The position numbers and the translations under genes were made by a program. 64,000 nucleotides of DNA, from positions 7,494,001 through 7,558,000 of the forward strand of contig JASJET010000032.1 of assembly GCA_034092305.1 (NCBI GenBank). The letters are read 5' to 3'. The notes under the pieces are model-generated. The model searched no databases, had not been told where the DNA came from, and saw only the letters and a program-made list of their open reading frames with translations. The stretch comes from Diaprepes abbreviatus. Its lineage: Eukaryota > Arthropoda > Insecta > Coleoptera > Curculionidae. Shown here in pieces: positions 39,475 through 49,948 of this stretch. Position 1 is the stretch's first letter. Every line of letters begins with the position of its first letter.

Positions 39475-40104
39475 ATGGGACAAACACTAATTATTTTCTA
39501 CTGATTAACGTTGTGCTGTCCCGTGATTAATATTATTTTTCCGAAAAGTTAATAAATAAATATTTTAATATTTAAAAAGTAAAAATTATCCTAAGTTTAT
39601 AAAAGGGAAAGTTGGAATAAAATACATTTTATTTCAAAATAAATAAATAAATCTTGTTCAAGTCTTCAAAAAATATTACAAGTATTTCCTTTGAAAATCA
39701 ATAACAGAAAAAAAAATCTTTATTTAAATTAAAGTATTAAAATAAAATTATATTACCTAAGACTAAATTTTTCTAAGTCATAGGTTTTCAAATTTTATCA
39801 GTCACGCACTTCTTGCTCGCCTCTTTACTAAATTCCAATAAAATATAAAATTAAGAATCTAAATCGAAACCACGAGATATGTGATGTATTTTGTTCTGGA
39901 ACGTTGAAAAATAAGTAGGCCAAAAAAGGAATGTTCGTTTGTGGACGTCAGAAATCACGAGCTTTAGGTAAAAAACCACTATTTCAACATATAGAGTCTC
40001 GATCATGCGACTTTTTTCTTAGAAAAGCAGGCCAAGAAAGGAATGTCGGTTTGCTGACGTCGCATCACGAGGTTGGGGGTAAAAAACCCACATCACGAGA
40101 CTCT
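39475..40104 (+). repeat. Putative U3 part of an LTR, with internal repeats
   Basis: It begins TGTAATGGGAC after a purine tract. Two related segments of about 65 bp lie near 39915-39975 and 40025-40090 (GGCCAAGAAAGGAATGT, then GACGTC, ATCACGAG, GGTAAAAAACC). This part is not repeated before the 3' LTR at 46873, so either the LTRs are mosaic or the boundary lies elsewhere. Confidence 0.35.
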
Positions 40105-40764
40105 TTCGTGGAAAACAAGTAGATTCGAAAAATCACGATTTCGGCCGGGACGTCACGGCAAATGTATAAATACGGGCCATCTCTCTATGAAAAAAGGCAG
40201 TTAGCAAAAAAAAAGGGTAGTTAGAAAAAAAAGCAGTTAGTAAAAGAACAAGAGTTAAGTACGGTTGGTTGAAGTCGGGAGTTAAGTCAGGATTAATAAT
40301 TAAAGTTAAAATTGGTAGTTAACTAGTTTGTTCAAAAAGTGTATAAACCGTGAAAGCATTGTATTTAGCAGCGTTCTGCCGGAATAGCAAAAAGTTCAAT
40401 TTTTAAGTCCAAGCGCGTTTTTGAAAAATTAAATATTGTCTCAAAATTTTCTTACACAAAAAATCAAAAAGTGAGTGTTTTGCTAATAAAAATTTATGTA
40501 TTTTTACTAGTACCAGGGTGGCTCAAATACCGTTAATTATCTCCCATTCTTTTTATTTGTTTTTGTTTTTGTATCACTGTGGCATTTTCTTACAAAAATA
40601 TACTCTATATAACGTTGAGTTTTAAATCATGACCAAGAAAATAAACCCAAGTAGTAATTACTCTAGGACCTCGATCCTGCTCTCTTTTGAATTTTAGTAG
40701 CTCTAGCCTATAGAAAGTAAATAAATGCACAGTAAAAAGAGAAACAAAAGGGCCAGACGCTATA
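40105..40764 (+). repeat. 5' LTR (repeated part)
   Basis: About 660 bp nearly identical to 46873-47554. It contains the TATA-like GTATAAATACGGGCC at about 40161 and repeated GCAGTTAG units just downstream. It ends GACGCTATA, directly before the primer binding site. The TATA box would start the genomic transcript. Confidence 0.85.
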
Positions 40765-40783
40765 TTTGGTGTCAGGTGTGGGG
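40765..40783 (+). promoter_or_regulatory. Primer binding site
   Basis: TTTGGTGTCAGGTGTGGGG follows the LTR end. The second gypsy element has TTTGGTGTCACAGGTGGGA in the same place (complement, 61066-61084). TGGTGTCAGG is complementary to the CCA end of tRNA-Leu-type acceptors; the tRNA assignment is from memory. Confidence 0.65.
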
Positions 40784-40904
40784 TTAAAAATCTTCTGAGG
40801 GTTGAAATATTTGTGATATAGAAAAAAAAAACATTTAACCTAAGGTCCTAGATCTGTAGACCACAAGATCAGACACCTACAACTGTACTTACTACCCAAT
40901 CAAA

Positions 40905-41640
40905 ATGATTGACGGAAGTTCAGCAACAACGGCTCTTATCAATAATGTACTTATTGGAATCGAGTCTATACTAACCTTTGAAGGGCACACTAGCATAGAA
41001 GAATTCCCTTCCATTATTGAAGAAACTCCAGTTCTTACGGATTGGAATGAACAGCAAGAACTTTCTGTCGCTCGTCTAAAATTTCGAGGAAAAGCTAAAC
41101 AAATTTTGGAAGCTGAACCAAACCTTAAAAGTACTACAAAATGGACAGTTTCTTACAGACTGAAAATACTAGGAAATAGAACGATTAAACTTACAGAAAA
41201 TCCTAGTACAGAGAAAATTATTACCACCAAGTTACAACAGGATATCGCTACTCAGTTTATGTTAGGTCTTAGCATGCCAATAAAGCAACGCGTTCTTTCG
41301 GGTAACCCTGCGACATTAGAAAAAGCCCCGGAAATTGCTGAAAAAGAAGAAACTATTGAAAATTTGATAAATTTATCAAGTAACCGAGAATGTCGTTTCG
41401 TAAATGTTAACAGGGGTCGAGAAAATAATAAAACATATACAAATACAGGTCACCCAGCCCAATTTCGCCCCTTGAGACCTCCTGAAAGAGATAGAAATAT
41501 CAGGTGTTTCAACTGCAATAATATAGGCCACTGGAAAAGTGAATGTAAAGAAAGATTAAATCCGCAAACCAGACAATCATAGCAGAAGGCTCAGTGCTAC
41601 CAAGGCCAACAAGTGGGACATTTAGCTAGATTTTGTCCAA
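40905..41640 (+). CDS. gag: Gag with CCHC zinc knuckles
   Basis: ORF 40905-41582 encodes 225 residues. The N-terminal part is helical (MIDGSSATTALINNVL, IILEA-type helices), the middle is a capsid-like region shorter than usual, and the C-terminus is Arg-rich with a zinc knuckle CFNCNNIGHWKSEC (C-x2-C-x4-H-x4-C). After the stop at 41580 the frame continues with a second knuckle in which the second Cys is Gly (CYQGQQVGHLARFC). Gag packages the element RNA. The shortness suggests an internal loss. Confidence 0.75.
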
Positions 41641-42115
41641 ATGGAAGGCAAGTTTTAAACTCAAACACAGCCGCTCTGCAACCCCGGAGTTCGGCTGTAG
41701 ACCAGGCAAGATGGGATTAAGTAAGAAGCCACGGGTAGGGATATATACGTGCTCAAGTAAAACCCCAAATATTGTTAGCGTAACTATAGGAGGAAAAAAA
41801 TGTAAAGCATTGATAGATTCTGGATCGGTTATATCCCTTATAAAACCCAAAGTTGCCGAGGGATTCAATATATTTAGTGATGAAAGCAATTTAGTTGATA
41901 TACAAGGTAATATTATTCCTACATTTGGAAAGGTGGAACTACCAGTAAATTTTATGCAAATAGAGTTAGTATTTTATGAATTTATGATTGTTGAAGCTAT
42001 TAATTTTCAAGCAGATTTGTTATTAGGAATTGATTTCTTGCACGCGCATTCCATAAAAGTGGACTGGGGAAATGGAGTTATGTTTGCCTTTGGTAAGGAG
42101 ATTCCTTTAGGATAA
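41641..42115 (+). CDS. Aspartic protease domain of gypsy Pol
   Basis: Part of ORF 41633-42115. The active-site motif is CKALIDSGSVISLI (a DSG form of the usual D-T/S-G), and the second conserved region is DLLLGIDFLHAHSIKVDW. It would process Gag and Pol. It is in another frame from gag, as usual for gypsy pol, though the gag end itself is damaged. Confidence 0.75.
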
Positions 42116-42480
42116 GAGAAACTAAAAGAAAGTGAGACATTTAATGTAAGAAAAGAAATTCATGATATGAAGAAAGAATTAAGGGAAATGAAGGAAATTC
42201 TTAAACAGATACAGACTCTGTCAAAAGAAGACACTGCGAAAAATCTTTCATTAGAGTCAGAAATGGAAGAAGGAGATATTCGAGCGTCTGACTCACGTTT
42301 AGATATCCAGAATAAATCCAGGGAAAGCTTGGAGACAAAGTCAAGGAAGGCTGCAGTTTCCGATATCAGTTCTGAAGAAGTTAAGATAAATAATGAAAAT
42401 ATAGAAACAAAGCAGAAAGGAAAATGTGTCAAATTAGTTGAAGATATGATAATTCTCCCTGGCATTGAAGTAATATGTGA
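42116..42480 (+). CDS. Protease-RT linker, charged coiled region
   Basis: The coding frame continues after the stop at 42113 with a Lys/Glu-rich helical region (MKKELREMKEILKQI) and an acidic part, then VKLVEDMIILPGIEVIC. That last segment resembles the strand that normally leads into the reverse transcriptase. Here it is joined within a few bases to the integrase N-terminus, which marks the deletion point. Confidence 0.55.
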
Positions 42481-42483
42481 TCA

Positions 42484-43683
42484 GTTATCATTCCTGATAT
42501 TCTTCATATGTATCATTCATCCCTTCTAGGAGCCCATCCAGGACAGAAAAAGACACAACAATTAATTCAACGAGATTTCTTTTGGAAATCACTAAAACAA
42601 GATGTCCAGAAATATATAGCCGATTACCTTCCTTGTAATATAAGGAAAACGAATTCTCAACCACCTGTTGAAATGCAAAAGATGCCTGTATCATCCTCTC
42701 CATGGGAAAGAATAGCTATGGATATTGTAGGCCCTTTGAATCCAACTCAAAATGAAAATAGATATATTTTGAAATGCATCGATTTCTTAACCAGATATCC
42801 TGAATGTATCCCTCTGTCTAATATAAAAGCTGATACAGTTGCCAAAGCGGTTGTTGAAAATATAATCGTCAGGCATAGAGTGAGTCGAGAATTATTAACA
42901 GATTGCGGAACCCAATTCACGGGACAATTAAGAAACTTCAGACAACGCCCTATCATCCAGCTGGAAGTGGAATAGTGGAGCGAATGCACAAAACTTTAAC
43001 AACCATGATTAGCCATTATACGAATCAATACCAGTATAATTGGGACGAAATTTTACCATTTCCTCTACTCACCTATCGTAATCAAATTCACGAAGCCACT
43101 AAGGAGACTCCATTCTTTTTAATGTTTGGAAGATACATGGAGCTACCCATTCATTTAATAGTTAGAGAAGATAGAGTGAGCAATGATTTGGATGAAAACT
43201 ATGCAAGTCAATTAATAACAAAAATGCCGTTGGCATATAAACAAGCAAAACACAATATTGAATTAAGTATAGAAAACCGTTGTCACAAACACAATGATAA
43301 GAAACTGCGACGTGACTATACAGTTGGTGACTTAGTATACGTCAAATTACCAGTGTTAACAGGAAAAAATTTAGCCCGAAAGTTTCTTCAGCAGTGGAAA
43401 GGACCATTTCGTATTATCGAGAAAAAAGGACCAGTTACTTTCAAAGTGAAAGAATTACATGGAAAAAAAGGTACAAATGATTTACGCCGAAAGACTTAAA
43501 CTTTATAAAGGAGAAAAACTGATACCAGTACAAAGTGAAAATGCTCCTATCGAGAAAATGGAAAATGAATTAAACTTTGAAGACAATCAAAATGACATTG
43601 ATGAATTTATCTACCGAGGCGGAGAAATGGCTACCAATATGGTAGAAAGTAGTGATGAACATTCAAGCAGTGACGGAACTTAA
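42484..43683 (+). pseudogene. Gypsy integrase, one frameshift
   Basis: It begins with the zinc-binding HHCC domain as YHSSLLGAHPGQKKTQQLI, though its Cys pair is partly changed (LPCNIRKT). The catalytic core has the first Asp in AMDIVGPLN, the second Asp in LLTDCGTQF, then a frameshift near 42930 in the loop before the Glu in GIVERMHK. ORF 42903-43499 carries the rest, with a GPFRIIEKKGPVTFKV C-terminal barrel-like domain, and 43459-43683 an acidic tail. Ty3/gypsy assignment rests on these motifs. Confidence 0.8.
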
Positions 43684-43860
43684 GACAATAGTGAAAGTGA
43701 AGAACAGGAAGATGACGAAGAGCCAGAAGTCGAGAATGTGAGAAGAACGAGGACGCGTGAGATAAGACTACCCTTAAGATTTAAAGATTATGCGTTACAG
43801 TAACCATAAGGAGCCACCCAGTCTTTCAAGAATGATAAGCTAATTTTATTTTTCTTTATA

Positions 43861-45756
43861 GTGCCAAGAAAAATCCTGCTGCTTGTATTAAATGTACTCT
43901 ACTTGCAAGTAGAACCAACATTAATTGCATATGACTGTAAAAACTCTTCAGCAAACATCTCAGCTATATCTCTTCGAGAAGTACAATCATGTCCAGACCC
44001 TGAAAATGGTTACCAAATTGCAAATGGATATACTCAAGTTATTGAAAAAAGAAGGTTCGATTATGTTCATGTATATAAGTGTTTAATTGAAGTTACTAGA
44101 GTAATAGCATATTGTGGAGCATTCTCGCATTCAAATATGGTCAATGACGCCATCGCAACTTATGTGCACCAGGTTGGCGCCGAAGAATTTAGAAAAATAT
44201 ATGCCTATAGGGAATATCACGGGTTTAGTCAGACTATAATAAGTAAACTAGAACCTAACTCCTCAGTGACGACAACAGTTGATTTAGCAGGAGATGTTGA
44301 TGAAAAATATAACTGTCAAGGAACCCAGTATACTGAAAATGGAAACAAATGGAAAAGTGTAGTACTACAAGCCAGCGTAAAAATTACATTAAGAGATTTT
44401 TTCATCAAATTAACTTTAGACTCCAACGAAATAAAATTGCCCAATGGTGTAGTTTGTCCCTTCCTTGATAGTTATTGCATGGATTACTTAATAGGAGAAT
44501 CAGTATGGGATACCACAAAAACACAAGCTTGTACCCAATACAATGTATTATATGAAGGACCGGCTACATTTGTTCTAGTAGAAATCGTTATGTCGTAGTA
44601 GGAGATCGTGCAAAAATATTTGTTATACAGCTTATAAAAATAAATATATTATGTGGAATTTCTTTTTGGGAAAGTGAACATCCAAGATTAATAATAATTG
44701 AAAAAATTAACGCTACACAAATTACGCCGTGGACTATCCGAGGAAGTGAATATCCGGATGCCGACTTAATAACTTATATAAACACAAAATTTCTTTATGT
44801 TGAGCAGTCTTTTAAAAGAAGCCTTAATGAAATGTTGGCGCATGCAGTTCACCGACGTTGTCTCCTTTACAGAGAAATTTTAAAGAATCGACAAATAATG
44901 GCTTCTTTTGCTCCAAATGCTGTAGCTACCCTTGTAAAAAGTCAGTTAGGATATATTGCTCACGTAACAGGAGAAGTTTTGTACGTGATGAAGTGTATAC
45001 CTATTGTGGTTGAAGTACGTCGAGAAGAGAATTGCTATGTGGAGCTACCTGTTACAGCATACAACCGAAGCATATTTATGTCCCCTGGAACACGCATCCT
45101 CCAGGAACATGCACAACAAATTGAATGTAATACCATAATGCCCGCAATGTACTATTTAGAGGACAAGTGTGTCGGTTTCGATCCTTATCCTACAGCTGGT
45201 ATAACACCACAAGAGTTAAAAGTGGATGCAGAAGAACCTTTCACTTTCCAATCTATAAAAAGTTTAGGAGGTTATATACGACAAAAGAAATAGAACGTGC
45301 TCAAAATGATATGAAGTTTAACTTAGAAAGATATGCTTTAAATAATATTATTATCAAAAAAATGGCATGAAAAACAGTAAACTCACAGGGTTATTCTTCT
45401 TTATCTGTATTTGATAAGTATGAAATGGAAAAGCCAATTCTACCTTAAAAGCATTGTACGGTTATTTTACCATTATAGGAGAATTTACAAGTGGCTTATT
45501 AGGACTGTATTTCATTTTTCGAGCTGTAAAATTCATTTTGGAAACAATAATTAATGCTATAGCACTTCACAAGTTTAATGGTTGTTCATTTCATTTACTG
45601 GCGTCCTTTTGGAATACTTTAACATTATTTATTCTACATGAAAAGCAGTATAAAAACCTAAAACGAAAACAAAATAAAGAAGATGAAACTACTAATACAT
45701 ACTGGAAAAATGAGGAACCCTTACCATCTGAAGAACGAAATAACCTACCTATTTAA
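43861..45756 (+). pseudogene. env: Envelope glycoprotein resembling chuvirus/mivirus type
   Basis: A splice-acceptor-like TTTTTCTTTATAG at 43849-43861 precedes the frame, as expected for a subgenomic env RNA. A hydrophobic signal peptide (ILLLVLNVLYL) is followed by an ectodomain starting YDC, with ISLREVQSC, a CGAFSH loop, several N-x-S/T sites and many Cys (44598). After a frameshift near 44580 comes the second part to 45293: GEVLYVMKCIPIVVEVR, CYVELPVT, MSPGTRIL, ECN-x-(I)MP. A further frameshift and stop lead to 45454-45756 with a long hydrophobic anchor (EFTSGLLGLYFIFRA) and a charged tail. The layout recalls chuvirus glycoproteins captured by retroelements. The class is my recollection, not a search result. 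Confidence 0.6.
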
Positions 45757-46872
45757 TTAAATACTACCGAATAAACTCAGTCAGTAGCTAATTTAACGAA
45801 TTGACAACAGTGGTCTTATGCTAAACTCCAACGGGAACTTACCAGCATACCTATCAGATCTAAAACGTCCGATATACTAAATATTTCGTGGAGCATTTAC
45901 GACAAAAACGAAGTAAAAATAACTTGGAATCTATGATGAGACGTGCCACCTAGTTATTAAAAATGAAAATATACATTCGTGTAAAATAGGAAACTTTATT
46001 TTAGAGACGTTTGATGCCACCTGGTAACTACGAGTAACAGTAAATAGTAAATTTTATAAGTTTAGACCGGAGACCTTAGAAAACCAAACATACATTAAGA
46101 ATGTAAGAACACCGGGAAATACCGAAAAATTTCTTGCCGATGAAAGACCCAAAAAGGGGCATTGAAATTTGGTCACATGAAGACCACCTAAGAGCTGAAA
46201 GGAAATTAAGATTGAGAAACAAAAAAAAATCGCTGACAAGGGAAGCCGACAATTTATTTACAACTTTACAAATAGTGCTGAATTACTTATTAATCTTTTT
46301 TTTTGGATACCTCCCCACAGAATCTTGTGACTTGAAAGAAAAATAAGAAATTGCCGAGTTGCTAAAGATTTTTAACAAAACTGCTTCACATGCGCCTAAA
46401 AATTTAGTTGTGCGTAACTCTCAAAAGAATTTAAAACTAGTGGTTACTCGAACATTTTAAGTGAAAATTAAAAAATTAAATAAATAAATATATATTTCTA
46501 TATAATAAAAACAATAAAGCAGTGCCGTTTTTTTTTGAAGAAAAAAAAAATGACGTGCTTATTATTATTTGTAACGTACGCTTCTATGGTAGAAGACCTC
46601 AATACGAGGGCCTTACTGTACCGGATGGCCTTATACCATCTCAGATATTTGTACTTGTACTTCGGAGAAGACCATCTCTGTCATCCAATTCTATGGCCAA
46701 TAAGGGCCACACTAGCCGTATGGCATAAAGTAATCCATTCATGCTATCAAGGGGTAAGATTAACCATGACTGAACAACCTGAACTGGTGAATCCGTGTAC
46801 CTGTACCTTGTGTGTCCCACCATGTGGACCATTGTTTGACCCTGAGTACTTCTGGAACTTGTGGAACTTCAT
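45757..46872. other. 3' region of the gypsy element
   Basis: No complete gene. A coding-like stretch with one frameshift lies at about 46060-46344 (IEIWSHEDHLRAERKLRLRN, then a hydrophobic FFFGYLPTESC). The segment 46540-46872 precedes the repeated LTR part and does not match the region upstream of the 5' LTR. It could be divergent U3 or inserted sequence. Confidence 0.4.
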
Positions 46873-47554
46873 TTTCGTGGAAAACAAATAGATTCGAAAA
46901 ATCCTGATTTCGGCCGAGACGTCACGGCAAATGTATAAATACGGGCCATCTCGCTATGAAAAAAGGCAGTTAGCAAAAGAAGCAGTTAGAAAAAAAAAGG
47001 GTAGTTAGAAAGAAAAAGCAGTTAGTAAAAGAACAAGAGTTAAGTACAGTTAGTTGAAGTGGGGAGTTAAGTCAAGATTAATAATTAAAGTTAAAATCGG
47101 TAGTTAACTAGTTTGTTCAAAAAGTGTATAAACCGTGAAAACATTGTATTTAGCAGCGTTCTGCCGGAATAGCAAAAAGTCTAAGTGCGTTTTTGAAAAA
47201 TTAAATATTCTCTCAAAATTTTCTTACACAAAAAATCAAAAAGTGAGTGTTTTGCTAATAAAAATTTATGTATTTTTACTAGTACCAGGGTGGCTCAAAT
47301 ACTGTTAATTGTCTCCCTTTCTTTTTATTTTTTTTTGTTTTTGTATCACTTTGGCATTTTCCTACAAAGAATTAATAAAGTGCTAAAATATACTCTATAT
47401 AACGTTGAGTTTTAAATCATTACCAAGAAAAGAAACCCAAGTAGTAAGTACTCTAGGACCTCGATCCTGCTCTCCTTTGAATTTTAGTAGCTCTAGCCTA
47501 TAGAAAGTAAATAGATACATAGTAAAAAGAGAAACAAAAGGGCCAGACGCTACA
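46873..47554 (+). repeat. 3' LTR (repeated part)
   Basis: A direct repeat of 40105-40764 with few substitutions and some small indels (for example an extra AGAATTAATAAAGTGCTA near 47368). It ends GACGCTACA. Comparing the two copies would date the insertion. Confidence 0.85.
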
Positions 47555-48920
47555 ACGTGAAGTATATTCCACTAAAATGAGTAATTATATAATCACTCTA
47601 TGGATGGATTTTAGCCATGGGAACTGAGATAGTATATATCTTATATTACTACCCAAGAAAATCTAAAGCAAGAATAAATCATGTATTGTACATAAGCCTA
47701 AATTCAGTTTTATTACATTTGAACCGTTTAAATGTTTTCTTAAAAATATATAAATCCATACCATTTATTACTACAAAAATTAAAAAATCGTACCCTCTAA
47801 TAATTTTTATATATAAATCTGTAGAAGAAATCCTACCCTGGTTAGGCAATTAAAACCGATGAGATAAGTGCTGAGGGTGGTCTTGACATGTGGTATCTGC
47901 AAATATTGATAAAGCGTATTAAAATATTGAATGATTTTCCCATTGTTAGCAAACAAAAGAATAATCAAATAAGCTCACAGTAATGTAGTATATTGTTTGA
48001 TTACATGTAAAAAGAATTCGTATAATTGTTTTTTTTTTGTATTCACAAGATGTAACGAGTTAGATATTCACTTCCAAAATAGCTAAAAGGGTGAATAGGT
48101 TTTTTCAACAGGAATTATCGCTTCCTTTTGGATATAGCAAGAAGGAGAATAGTTAAAGTTAACTTTTTGTATAAAAAAAAACTAAGATGCTCAGAGGCCA
48201 ATTCGGGAATTAAGTGTCCGGCATGGAATGGCTGGTGCCCTCTACGGATAAGAAAACCGAAACTATTTCAACTTTCGCGAATAAAATTCACTTCTACAGG
48301 GTGTACGACTGAAATAGGTTCTAAAGGGAACGGTCGCGGGAAGCAAAGTTGGGGGTGTTTTTGTATAAAACAGCGTCAGTTACTATCTGAGATTCGCAAG
48401 GTGCGGTACGGTGTTGGAAACGGTTTCTAGAAAATTACGTAATATGTATAATTGGCGTTAATGAAGGTTTTATTTTTTTGTTTGTTTATTTTTTTCATTT
48501 ATTTTGGGGAAGGGAATATTCTGTTTTACCTGTTTCATTTGGTAAATGGGCGACTTTAGTGGCGTTGGTATAAAAAATTTAAATAGTTATTTTTCGTATT
48601 CTTATTATTTTCTTAATTTATATTTTGGAAAGCGGAATGGCCAATAGGAGCAATTAGTGTAGTATCTTGGAAATATTAAAGATTACTAATTTTAAGTTTC
48701 TCATTGTGAATAATTTCGTTTCCTATTTATTTTTGTTAATAAATTTAAGGGTTTTGAGAAACTTGTTTTGTTTAATTTTATAAGAACCTTCACGCGATTA
48801 AACTCTCCGGTGTGTTGAGAAAGAGGTTCAATACAAGAAGCTAGATCTGACCAGCTAGTTAGCAGCCTTACCTGAGTTCTGAAGTCCTGAGTTTTGGTAG
48901 TGGTAAACATTTTATTCGGC
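47555..48920. other. No recognisable gene
   Basis: AT-rich sequence. Short ORFs at 47617-47853 and 48128-48430 show no family features; the second is on a locally GC-richer patch (48180-48440) and may be a remnant of an older repeat. Confidence 0.5.
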
Positions 48921-49470
48921 GATTAAAGGTGTGGGGCAGGCAAAAAAGAACTTTAACTTTGATCGTCCCTCCATTCCTCTTCCATTACCTGACTTCATGA
49001 AAACATCGTCACCACAAGAGCCGTTGTCCTTCGAAGTGAAAATAATTTAAGGCGACGATGGACCAACTCCACCAACACCGGCCAGTGTAGAAGAAGTGTC
49101 GGAGGTAAAGTGAAGACCAGTGAAGACTGGTGTGCCACTGTCTGCAATATTGGGATGCCGCCCACCATTAAAAAGGCAGGTTAAGCAATGTTATGAAGAT
49201 AAAGAAGCATTCGATGCTTCATCACCAAACAAAACTCCTTTTTCCAAATATTTAGGGACATCTTAACCGGAGTGGGTTGAATACTTTACCAGCTCGTAAA
49301 AGAATAAATTATCGGATATGTTTCGAATGAAAAAAAGGCTTGATGAATAAAGTGAGTGAAAAGGACATTTGCAATATTACAACTTGAGAAACAATTATTG
49401 GAACTAGACAAACAATTAGCGATTAGAAAAAGTGCGGGTGAACGATATAAAACACAATTAGCGCTTTGAT
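48921..49470 (+). pseudogene. Remnant of an unidentified coding gene
   Basis: Frames with several stops and shifts give a Pro-rich beginning (RPSIPLPLPDFM), an acidic/proline part (GPTPPTPASVEEVSE) and a C-terminal helix (LQLEKQLLELDKQLAIRK) ending near 49466. The layout resembles the accessory DNA-binding proteins of insect transposons or a small regulatory protein with a helical tail. No family can be fixed. Confidence 0.35.
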
Positions 49471-49640
49471 AGGTTTTGTAGTAGGTATTAAGTAGTTATA
49501 GGTATTAGTTTTTAATTTATAATATTTTGTAGTTTAATAAAAAAATGTCAATGATCAAACAGATTTTTATATTTTAACAAATATATTTCTACAAATAGAA
49601 TAAAAATTGCTTGAAAATATATTTTTGGTGTTTTATTTCA

Positions 49641-49672
49641 TATATATATATATATATATAATAATAATTTTA
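49641..49672. repeat. TA/ATA microsatellite at the retrotransposon 3' end
   Basis: CATATATATATATATATATA followed by ATAATAATTTTATTA. On the minus strand it follows the 3' UTR, where many non-LTR elements end in a short repeat. Confidence 0.6.
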
Positions 49673-49948
49673 TTACCACTAAATAGATAGTTACAATAAT
49701 TTTCTACATCCATCTATTTTTTAAATCCATAAGCTACAAGCAGCTTGTATGGATGTCAAATAACAAACGCTTACTTTCTAATACACTGTCACAAAATAAA
49801 ACAATTAAAATTTAAGTCAAATTAAAATTAATTAAATAAATTAAACTTACACCTATTTAAAGAGAAAACATCACATACATACATATCAATCATATTAAAA
49901 AATATTAACACAAAAAAACAATACCTAAAATCATCTTCATTTCCAATA

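Larger units (their letters stand above)
40105..47554 (+). mobile_element. Ty3/gypsy element with chuvirus-like envelope, no reverse transcriptase
   Basis: Two direct repeats (40105-40764 and 46873-47554) flank gag, protease, integrase and an envelope gene in that order. A primer-binding-site-like TGGTGTCAGGTGTGGGG follows the first repeat at 40767, fitting a tRNA 3' end of Leu type. The reverse transcriptase and RNase H region is missing between 42478 and 42484. Frameshifts are few and the LTRs are close to identical, so the insertion is younger than the viral copies. It is non-autonomous now. Confidence 0.8.

Noticed and set aside
48128..48430. 100-codon plus-strand ORF
   Set aside because: Basic and Cys-containing but with no recognisable domain or neighbour context; treated as part of an unannotated spacer.
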